A DNA stretch of 64,000 nt from DATBSL01 sp964561785 (GTDB lineage Bacteria > Acidobacteriota > Vicinamibacteria > Fen-336). Location: positions 62,001 through 126,000 of the forward strand of contig CAZLRF010000003.1 of the NCBI GenBank assembly GCA_964561785.1, given 5' to 3'. Under the pieces are notes generated by a model. The model did not search any database, was not told the DNA's origin, and saw nothing but the letters and a program-made list of their open reading frames with translations. The position numbers and the translations under genes were made by a program. Position 1 is the first letter of the stretch; each line of letters starts with the position of its first letter. Shown here one piece after another: positions 50,253-57,102 of the stretch.

Positions 50253-51254
50253 ATGGCCCGGGAAAAGGGCGCGACGCCGGTCCAGGCGATCGTGGGCGAG
50301 GATTCCTACCTCGCCGAGCAGGCGCTCGAGCGCGTCCTCGCCGCGGCGGTGGGCGAGGACCGGCAGGACGCGGTCCAGGTCTTCCAGGGCGACGAGCGCA
50401 AGTGGGAGGATGTCGTCTCCGCCCTAAGGACCGGCTCGCTCTTCGCCTCCCGCCGGGCCGTCGTCGTGCGGCGCGCCGACCAGCTCAAGGGCGAGGAGGA
50501 GGCGCTCGCGGCCTGGCTCGGTGAGCCCTCGCCCGACGTGGTCCTCGTCCTGCTCGCCGCGAAGCCGGACCGGCGCCGCAGCGCGTGGAAGAAGCTCCTC
50601 GCGGCGGCGGAGGTCCACGACGCGGCGCCGCGCAAGGGGCGCGCCCTGCGCGCCCACGTCGAGCAGGAGCTGCGGCGTCGCGGCCTGCGCTTCGCGCCCG
50701 GGGCCCTCGACGATCTCGTGTCCGAGGTGGGCGCGGACCTGCGGCGCCTCATGGGGGAGGTCGACAAGATCGAGGCCTGGGCGGGGGGACGCCGGGACAT
50801 CTCGGGCGAGGACGTGGCGGCCGTCCTCGGCCGCGGGCTCGGCCAGCCGCTCTACCAGCTCTCCGACGCGTACGCGGAGCGCGACCGGGCGGCGACGCTC
50901 GCGCTCGTGGAGCGGCTGCTCGGCGGCGGCGAGGAGGGCCTGCGCCTGCTCGCGACGCTCCACCGCTCGGCGCGCCAGGTGAGGCTCGCCAAGGCGCTCG
51001 CCGCCGAGGGCACGCCGCCGGAGGAGATGGCGGCGGCGCTGCGGCTGCCTCCGAACATGGCGTTCAAGGTGCGGGACATCCTCGACGCGGCGCGCCGCTG
51101 GAGCGAGGCGGACCTGCGCCGGGCGATGCGGGTGCTCGGCCGGACGGACCGGAGGATGAAGCGAGGAGCGGACGCCGCGACCGCGCTCGTCGCCGCGGTG
51201 GCCGAGTCGTGCGGGGGCGGGGGAGCGGCTACTTCGCCGCGGCGAGCGCGGTGA
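50253..51254 (+). CDS. holA: DNA polymerase III subunit delta
   Basis: 333 residues. Clamp-loader wrench subunit. AIVGEDSYLAEQALERVL start, DAVQVFQGDERKWEDVVSALRTGSLFASRRAVVVRRAD, PRKGRALRAHVEQELRRRGLRF, LRRLMGEVDKIEAWAG, LYQLSDAYAERDRAATLALVERLL and the C-terminal helical collar. Five bases after lptE. Its last 26 bases overlap the convergent rpsT gene, the usual holA-rpsT neighbourhood. Confidence 0.92.
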   Translation: MAREKGATPVQAIVGEDSYLAEQALERVLAAAVGEDRQDAVQVFQGDERKWEDVVSALRTGSLFASRRAVVVRRADQLKGEEEALAAWLGEPSPDVVLVLLAAKPDRRRSAWKKLLAAAEVHDAAPRKGRALRAHVEQELRRRGLRFAPGALDDLVSEVGADLRRLMGEVDKIEAWAGGRRDISGEDVAAVLGRGLGQPLYQLSDAYAERDRAATLALVERLLGGGEEGLRLLATLHRSARQVRLAKALAAEGTPPEEMAAALRLPPNMAFKVRDILDAARRWSEADLRRAMRVLGRTDRRMKRGADAATALVAAVAESCGGGGAATSPRRAR

Positions 51255-51501
51255 CCTTGCGGGTCAGGCGGCTCTTGTGGCGCGCGGCGGCGTTGTCGTG
51301 CACGACACCCTTCTTCGCCGCCTTGTCGATCTGGCCCACGGTCTGCGGGAGGAGCTTCTTCGCGGCCTCGGCATCGCCCGAGGAGATGGCGTCGCGCAGC
51401 TTCTTCAGCTGGGTCTTGAGCTGGGACTGGTTCCTGCGGTTGCGGGCCCGCCGCTTCTGGCTCTGCCGCATCTGCTTCAGGGCCGACGCATGGTGTGCCA
51501 C
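51229..51501 (-). CDS. rpsT: 30S ribosomal protein S20
   Basis: 90 residues, very basic helical hairpin: MAHHASALKQMRQSQKRRARNRRNQSQLKTQ is read in pieces and matches S20, followed by LRDAISSGDAEAAKKLLPQ and DKAAKKGVVHDNAAARHKSRLTRKV. The GTG at 51501 with GAGGAGGAG 7 bases upstream gives the standard start; ATG at 51519 would add 6 residues. Transcribed from a good promoter that lies within the first codons of murJ. Confidence 0.96.
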   Translation of the reverse strand: MAHHASALKQMRQSQKRRARNRRNQSQLKTQLKKLRDAISSGDAEAAKKLLPQTVGQIDKAAKKGVVHDNAAARHKSRLTRKVTALAAAK

Positions 51502-51533
51502 TCGAGATCTCCTCCTCACTCGAACAAAAGCGT

Positions 51534-51562
51534 AGTCTAGTGGCCAGCGAAGCCGAGGTCAA
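51534..51562 (-). promoter_or_regulatory. rpsT promoter inside the murJ 5' end
   Basis: Minus strand TTGACC (51557-51562), exactly 17 bases, TAGACT (51534-51539). Predicted start near 51527, 26 bases above the rpsT GTG with its strong SD. It overlaps codons 1-8 of murJ on the other strand, so the two genes compete for the same DNA. Confidence 0.65.
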
Positions 51563-53147
51563 GGCGGGCGCGGAGGGGCGGCGAATCGCCCGGGCGGCCG
51601 GCCTCGTGTCGGCCATGACCCTCGTCTCGCGCGTGCTCGGCCTCGTGCGGGAGGTCGTGTTCGCCGCGCTCCTCGGGGCCGGGTACCATTCCGACGCTTT
51701 CCGCATCGGCTTCCGCATCCCGAACCTGCTGCGCGACCTCTTCGCGGAGGGGGCGCTCTCGGCGGCGTTCGTCCCGACCTACGCCCGGGTCCAGAAGGAG
51801 GGCGGGCGCGAGGCCGGCTTCGCCCTCGCCAACCGGGCGATGACCTTCCTGTCGCTCCTCCTCGGGGGCCTCGTGCTCGTCGGGGTCCTCTTCGCGTGGC
51901 CCCTCGTCGGCGCGCTCGCCCCCGGCTTCGACGACCAGCCCGGCAAGGCCGAGCTCACGGTCCTCCTGACGCGGATCATGATGCCGTTCCTGCCCCTCGT
52001 TTCGCTCGCCGCGATCGCGATGGGAATGCTGAACGCCGAGGAGCGCTTCGCCGTCCCCGCGCTCTCGCCGGCCCTGTTCAACCTCGTGGCGATCCTGTGG
52101 GCGGTGGTCCTGTGGGGGCTCGGCCTGCCGCCCGAGGCGGTGGCGATCGGCTGGGCCGCGGGCACGCTGGCCGGGGGGCTCGCCCAGTTCGCGGTGCAGA
52201 CGCCCTCGCTCCGCCGGCTCGGGTGGCGGTTCCGGCCCGAGTGGGCCTTCTTCGACCCGGCCCTTCTCCGCATGGCGAGGCTCATGGCCCCGGCCACGAT
52301 CGGTCTCGCCGCGGTCCAGGTCAACCTGTTCGTCAACAGCCGCTACGCCTCCGTCGAGCCGGGGGCGGTCTCCTGGCTCGACTACGCGTTCCGCCTCCTC
52401 TACCTGCCGATCGGCCTGTTCGGCGTCGCCCTCGGCACGATCGCGACCGCGGGCCTCGCCCGCCAGGCCGCCGCGGGCGACGTCGAGGGGATGCGCCGCA
52501 CGCTGCGCCACTCCCTCTCGATGCTGGCCTTCCTGACCGTCCCCGCCACGGTGGGCCTCATGGTCCTGGGCGCCCCGGTGGTGCGCCTGCTCTACGAGCG
52601 CGGCAGGTTCACCCCCGCCGACACCGAGGCCACGGCCGCCGCGCTCCTGCTCTACGCCCTCGGCCTCGTCGGGTACACCGGGGTGAAGGTGGTCGCCCCG
52701 AGCTTCTACGCCCTCGGGAGGCCGCGGCTGCCCCTCCTGGCGAGCCTCTCGGCGGTGGCAACGAACCTGCTCGTGATCTGGGCTCTCCACGGCCGCTTCG
52801 GCTACCGCGCGATCGCCCTCGGGACCGCCCTCGGCTCGCTCGTCAACGCGGCCCTGCTCATCGGCGCGTTCGAGAAGAGGGTCGGGGGCCTCTTCGGCCA
52901 CGGCCTCGTCCGGTCCGTCGCCCGGATGGGCGTGGCGGCGGCGCTGATGGGGCTCGCCGCCTGGGGCGCGGCGCTCGGCCTGGAGCGGCTCGTCGGCACG
53001 CAGGGCCTCTTCGCGCAGGCGGTGAGCGGCCTTCTCCCCGTGGTCCTCGGAGTGGGCCTCTACGGGGCCCTCGCGCGCGCCCTGGGTGTCGCCGAGGCCC
53101 GCGAGGCGTGGAGCTCCGTCCGCGAGCGGCTGCGAGGACGCCGGTGA
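51540..53147 (+). CDS. murJ: Lipid II flippase MurJ
   Basis: 535 residues, about 14 helices, MOP superfamily. ARAAGLVSAMTLVSRVLGLVREVVFAALLGAGYHSDAFRIGFRIPNLLRDLFAEGALSAAFVP, read in pieces, is the MviN/MurJ signature (RxLGxxRD/E, AFxxAFRIPNLLRRLFAEGA). Essential flipping of the peptidoglycan precursor. The GTG at 51540 is preferred. The first 30 residues (ASEAEVKAGAEGRRIARA) are a polar extension. Its stop overlaps xerD (GTGA). Confidence 0.95.
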   Translation: MASEAEVKAGAEGRRIARAAGLVSAMTLVSRVLGLVREVVFAALLGAGYHSDAFRIGFRIPNLLRDLFAEGALSAAFVPTYARVQKEGGREAGFALANRAMTFLSLLLGGLVLVGVLFAWPLVGALAPGFDDQPGKAELTVLLTRIMMPFLPLVSLAAIAMGMLNAEERFAVPALSPALFNLVAILWAVVLWGLGLPPEAVAIGWAAGTLAGGLAQFAVQTPSLRRLGWRFRPEWAFFDPALLRMARLMAPATIGLAAVQVNLFVNSRYASVEPGAVSWLDYAFRLLYLPIGLFGVALGTIATAGLARQAAAGDVEGMRRTLRHSLSMLAFLTVPATVGLMVLGAPVVRLLYERGRFTPADTEATAAALLLYALGLVGYTGVKVVAPSFYALGRPRLPLLASLSAVATNLLVIWALHGRFGYRAIALGTALGSLVNAALLIGAFEKRVGGLFGHGLVRSVARMGVAAALMGLAAWGAALGLERLVGTQGLFAQAVSGLLPVVLGVGLYGALARALGVAEAREAWSSVRERLRGRR

Positions 53148-54037
53148 GCCGGGACCGGGCGGTCGCGGCCTGGCTCGACCACCTCCGGGTCGAGCGCGGT
53201 CTCTCCGAGCGCACGCTCGTGGCCTACGCCGGGGACATCGCTCGGCTCGAGGGCTGGGCGAGCGAGCGGGGCCGCCGGCTCGTCGACCTCGCCCAGGCCG
53301 ATCTGGCCGAGTTCTTCGGCTCGCTGCGCGACCGCGGCCTCTCCGCGCGGTCCCAGGCCCGCCACGTCTTCTCCGCCCGCGGCTTCTACCGCTTCCTCCT
53401 CCGGGAGGGCCTCGCGGCGCGGGACCCCACCGAGCACCTGCGCCCGCCCACGTCCTTCCAGGCCCTGCCCCGGGCGCTCGGCGCGTCCCAGGTCGAGGCG
53501 CTCCTGGCCGCGCCCGACGTGCGCACGCCGCTCGGCGTCCGGGACCGGGCGGTCCTCGAGCTCATGTACGCGACGGGGCTGCGCGCCTCCGAGGTCACGG
53601 GCCTCGAGACCGCCCGTCTCGACCTCGAGCTCGGAGTGGCCCGCGTGATGGGAAAGGGCCGCAAGGAGCGTCTGGTCCCGCTCGGCCGCCAGGCGCGCGA
53701 CTGGGTGAAGCGCTATCTCACCGAGGTGCGGCCCGCCCTCGCCGCGGGGGCCCGCCCGACGCCGTTTCTCTTCCTGTCGAGCCGGGGGGGGCGGCTGTCG
53801 CCGGCCGGCCTGTGGGGCCTCGTGCGCCGCCACGGGGTGAGGGCGGGGGTCGAGAAGGTCCTCACGCCCCACGTGCTGCGTCACTCCTTCGCGAGCCACC
53901 TCCTCGAGCACGGGGCGGACCTGAGGGCCCTGCAGGCGATGCTCGGCCACGCGGACATCTCCACGACCCAGATCTACACCCACGTGACGCGCGAGCGGCT
54001 GCGGCAGGTCTACGACCGCTTCCACCCGAGGGCGTGA
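53144..54037 (+). CDS. xerD: Tyrosine recombinase XerD
   Basis: 297 residues. N-terminal SAM-like core-binding domain (WLDHLRVERGLSERTLVAYAGDI). All catalytic residues are intact: Arg147, Lys171, His243, Arg246, His269 and Tyr278 (TPHVLRHSFASHLLEHGADL, MLGHADISTTQIYTHV). Length and motifs fit XerD/XerC chromosome-dimer resolution rather than a phage integrase. The GTG start overlaps the murJ stop. No dif site was recognised in the window. Confidence 0.9.
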   Translation: MSRDRAVAAWLDHLRVERGLSERTLVAYAGDIARLEGWASERGRRLVDLAQADLAEFFGSLRDRGLSARSQARHVFSARGFYRFLLREGLAARDPTEHLRPPTSFQALPRALGASQVEALLAAPDVRTPLGVRDRAVLELMYATGLRASEVTGLETARLDLELGVARVMGKGRKERLVPLGRQARDWVKRYLTEVRPALAAGARPTPFLFLSSRGGRLSPAGLWGLVRRHGVRAGVEKVLTPHVLRHSFASHLLEHGADLRALQAMLGHADISTTQIYTHVTRERLRQVYDRFHPRA

Positions 54038-54057
54038 GGCGCCCGCGCCCGCCCGGG

Positions 54058-54066
54058 TGATAGACT
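54058..54066 (+). promoter_or_regulatory. Extended -10 promoter, metK
   Basis: TGaTAGACT (54058-54066), leader of about 16 bases to the ATG at 54090. No -35. The 52-base gap leaves no room for a SAM riboswitch. Confidence 0.4.
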
Positions 54067-54089
54067 TCGCCGATCCCGAGGACCGATCC

Positions 54090-55241
54090 ATGCCCAAGAA
54101 CCACCGCCATCTGTTCACGTCCGAGTCCGTCACCGAGGGCCACCCCGACAAGATCGCGGACCAGATCTCCGATGCCGTCCTCGACGTCCTGATCGCCGAG
54201 GACCCCACGAGCCGCGTCGCCTGCGAGACGCTGGTCACGACCGGCCTCGCCTTCATCGCGGGCGAGATCACGACCAAGGCCTACGCCGATCTGCCCACGA
54301 TCGTCCGCGAGACGATCAAGGAGGTCGGCTACACCCGGGCCAAGTACGGCTTCGACTACGAGACCTGCGCCGTCATCTCCGCCATCCACGAGCAGTCGCC
54401 CGACATCGCGATGGGGGTCGACCCCGGCGGGGCGGGGGACCAGGGCCTCATGTTCGGCTACGCCTGCCGCGAGACGGACGAGCTCATGCCGCTGCCGATC
54501 ATGCTCGCCCACCGCCTGACCCGGCAGCTCTCGAGGGTGCGGCGCGAGGGCACGATCGACTACCTGCGGCCCGACGGCAAGAGCCAGGTCACCGTCGAGT
54601 ACGAGGGCGACCGACCCGTGCGCGTCGACGCGGTGATCGTCTCCGCCCAGCACTCCGGCCTCGTGCCGATCGAGACCGTGCGCGAGGACATCCTCGAGAA
54701 GGTCATCCAGGCGGTCGTTCCCCCGGAGCTCCTCGACGACAAGACGAAGTACTTCATCAACCCCACCGGGCGCTTCGTGGTCGGCGGCCCCCAGGGCGAC
54801 TGCGGCCTCACCGGGCGCAAGATCATCGTCGACACCTACGGGGGCGTGGGCAGCCACGGGGGCGGCGCCTTCTCGGGCAAGGACCCGACGAAGGTGGACC
54901 GCTCGGCCTCGTACATGGCCCGCCACGTGGCGAAGAACGTCGTGGCCGCGGGCCTCGCCGACAAGGTCGAGCTGCAGGTCGCCTACGCGATCGGCGTCGC
55001 CGACCCCGTCTCGATCATGGCCGACACGATGGGCACGGCGAAGGTCGAGGAGGCTCGGATCGTGGAGGCGATCCGGGAGGTCTTCCCCCTGACCCCGAAG
55101 GGCATCATCGAGTACCTCAACCTGCGCCGCCCGATCTTCAAGAAGACGGCGGCCTACGGACACTTCGGCCGCACCGAGCCGGAGTTCACCTGGGAGCAGA
55201 CGGGAAAGGCGGCGGCGCTGCGGGCGCACTTCGGCCTGTGA
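54090..55241 (+). CDS. metK: S-adenosylmethionine synthetase
   Basis: 383 residues. LFTSESVTEGHPDKIADQISDAVLD (ATP-binding His/Asp), AFIAGEITTKAYADL, GAGDQGLMFGYACRETDELMPLPI, the P-loop-like FVVGGPQGDCGLTGRKIIVDTYGG and GGGAFSGKDPTKVDRSASYMAR. Makes SAM used by RsmB and others. The ATG at 54090 gives the usual N-terminus. The stop overlaps the next gene (GTGA). Confidence 0.97.
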   Translation: MPKNHRHLFTSESVTEGHPDKIADQISDAVLDVLIAEDPTSRVACETLVTTGLAFIAGEITTKAYADLPTIVRETIKEVGYTRAKYGFDYETCAVISAIHEQSPDIAMGVDPGGAGDQGLMFGYACRETDELMPLPIMLAHRLTRQLSRVRREGTIDYLRPDGKSQVTVEYEGDRPVRVDAVIVSAQHSGLVPIETVREDILEKVIQAVVPPELLDDKTKYFINPTGRFVVGGPQGDCGLTGRKIIVDTYGGVGSHGGGAFSGKDPTKVDRSASYMARHVAKNVVAAGLADKVELQVAYAIGVADPVSIMADTMGTAKVEEARIVEAIREVFPLTPKGIIEYLNLRRPIFKKTAAYGHFGRTEPEFTWEQTGKAAALRAHFGL

Positions 55242-56980
55242 GCCGCCTCGCGGGGGGGCGGGGAGGCCGGCTCCTCGCCCTCGCCGCCCTCGCCCTCGCC
55301 GCGGCCCTCCTCCTGCGTGTCGTCCTCTGGCGGCCGCTCGACCTCGTCGGCCCGGTGCCGGCGAGCCTCGGCCCCCGCGCGGTGGGGGTCGTCCACGTCC
55401 ACACGACGCACTCGGACGGGGGGGGCGCCCCGGAGGACGTCGCGCGGGCGGCCCGGGCGGCCGGGCTCCACTTCGTCGAGATCGCCGACCACAACACGCT
55501 CGACGCGAAGCCCTTCGAGGGCTACCACGAGGGGATCCTCGTCCTCGTGGGATCGGAGCTGTCGACCCCGATCGGCCACGTGCTCGGGGTGGGCCTCGAC
55601 CGCGACCCGCCTTTCCGGTTCAACGGCGACGGTCTCGACGCGCTCGAGGACGTGCGGGACCTCGGGGGGATGCCCTTCGCCGCGCACCCGCTCTCCGCGA
55701 GGGCCGACCTGCGCTTCCGGGGCTGGGACCTGCCCGGCCCGTGGGGCGTCGAGATCCTGAACACGGACAGCGAGGCGCGGCGGGCCGGGCCTCGCCTCCT
55801 CCTGACCCTGGGCCTTTACCGTCTCAACCCCGACTACGCGCTCCTTCGGGGGCTGTCGCGGCCGGACGACATGCTCGCGCGCTGGGACGAGCTGCTCGCC
55901 CGCCGCGACGCGGTGGGCCTCTCGGGCTCCGACGCCCACAGCCGGCTCGCGCTCACGAAGCGCTGGGCGGTGCGGTTCCCGTCGTACGAGGCGCTCTTCC
56001 GCCTCGCCCGCAACCACGTGCTCCTCGAGCGGCCCCTGACGGGGGAGCTCCGCGCGGACCGCGCGGCCGTCCTCGACGGCCTGCGGAGGGGCCGCTTCTA
56101 CGTCGGCCTCGACGCCCTCGCGTCCGCGGACGCCTTCGACTTCGCGGTGGAGGGCGCTCCCGGCGAGCGCTTCACGATGGGCGCACACGCGGTCCTCCGG
56201 CCCGGGCTGCGCGCGGTGGCCGGCGGGCGGGTGCCGCGGGGGATCCGCCTCGTCCTCCTCCGCGACGGCCGGCCGGCGGGGGAGGGGGTGGAGTCGCTCT
56301 CCGTCGCGTTGCCCGGCCCCGGGGTCTACCGCGTCGAGGGGCGCGTCCCGGGCTGGCCCGCGCCCTGGGTCCTCACGAACCCGGTGTACGTCCATGACGA
56401 GGCGACCCGGGAAAGGCGTGACCTCGCCGGAGCGTGGCCGGGTCCGCCGTCTGAGCCCGCCGAGCTGCGGCTTCTCCCCGAGCTGCCCGGCTCCGCCGTC
56501 TTCACCCCCGAGTTCGACCCGACCTCGTGGATGGACACCGCGGTGATCGCACCCGGCGCCGGGCCCGGCGGCGCAGACGCCCTCCGGCTCACCTTCCGCC
56601 TCGCCGCGCCCTCCCCGGCCCAGCCCTTCACCTGGTGCGCCCTCGTGAACCGCCAGGGGCGGGACCTCTCCGGCTGGTCCGGGCTGCGCTTCCGGATCCG
56701 GGGCGACGGGGAGTACCGGCTGTGGGTGCAGCTGCGCGACCGCAACCCCGCCTCGGCCGACGAGGGCCTCGAGTGGTGGCTGGCGTCCGCCCGCACGTCC
56801 ACCGAGTGGCGCGACGTCGAGCTGCCCTTCGCCCGGTTCCGGACGATCAACCCGCGCACGGACGGACGGCTCGACCCGGCGCAGGCGGAGGCGCTCGTGT
56901 TCGTGCTGGACCACGCGTCCGTGAAGCCCGGCACGGCGGGGAGCATCTGGATCGCGGACCTCGGGGTGTACCGGGACTGA
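55238..56980 (+). CDS. Membrane-anchored PHP-domain phosphoesterase with C-terminal beta-sandwich
   Basis: 580 residues. N-terminal membrane helix (LLALAALALAAALLLRVVLW). PHP metal-binding motifs: HVHTTHSDGG (residues about 53-62), EIADHNTLDA, FAAHPLSA and GLSGSDAHSR, as in CehA/McbA-type metallohydrolases. After a middle beta domain (about 290-380), the last about 150 residues (FTPEFDPTSWMDTAV, WSGLRFRIRGDGEYRLWVQLRDRN, WRDVELPFARFR, WIADLGVYRD) resemble a CBM11/CIA30 carbohydrate-binding sandwich. Probably a periplasmic phosphodiesterase acting on a glycan or glycolipid. GTG start coupled to metK. Confidence 0.8.
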   Translation: MSRLAGGRGGRLLALAALALAAALLLRVVLWRPLDLVGPVPASLGPRAVGVVHVHTTHSDGGGAPEDVARAARAAGLHFVEIADHNTLDAKPFEGYHEGILVLVGSELSTPIGHVLGVGLDRDPPFRFNGDGLDALEDVRDLGGMPFAAHPLSARADLRFRGWDLPGPWGVEILNTDSEARRAGPRLLLTLGLYRLNPDYALLRGLSRPDDMLARWDELLARRDAVGLSGSDAHSRLALTKRWAVRFPSYEALFRLARNHVLLERPLTGELRADRAAVLDGLRRGRFYVGLDALASADAFDFAVEGAPGERFTMGAHAVLRPGLRAVAGGRVPRGIRLVLLRDGRPAGEGVESLSVALPGPGVYRVEGRVPGWPAPWVLTNPVYVHDEATRERRDLAGAWPGPPSEPAELRLLPELPGSAVFTPEFDPTSWMDTAVIAPGAGPGGADALRLTFRLAAPSPAQPFTWCALVNRQGRDLSGWSGLRFRIRGDGEYRLWVQLRDRNPASADEGLEWWLASARTSTEWRDVELPFARFRTINPRTDGRLDPAQAEALVFVLDHASVKPGTAGSIWIADLGVYRD

Positions 56981-57017
56981 CCTGCGCCCGGTGAGCGGCG
57001 GCTCGCACGGAGGGGCC

Positions 57018-57085
57018 CCGAGGCCGCACACGTCATGCCGGGCGGCCGCGGGGCACGCGCGACCGCCGCGCCACCGCGGCCTCGG
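57018..57085. other. Long-spaced inverted repeat between convergent genes
   Basis: CCGAGGCCGC (57018-57027) and its exact complement GCGGCCTCGG (57076-57085), 48 bases apart, in the 122-base gap between the PHP gene and the LptF/G fusion, which are transcribed towards each other. Could be a bidirectional terminator, but the loop is long and no T-run is present. Nothing else is recognised in the gap. Confidence 0.3.
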
Positions 57086-57102
57086 CCGGCGAGCGACGGC
57101 GC

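Noticed and set aside
53144..54037. Tyrosine recombinase as evidence of an integrated element
   Set aside because: The gene sits in a coupled housekeeping operon, has XerD length and motifs, and no attachment sites, tRNA or phage genes are nearby.
54038..54089. Possible SAM riboswitch before metK
   Set aside because: Only 52 bases are available and an extended -10 occupies part of it.
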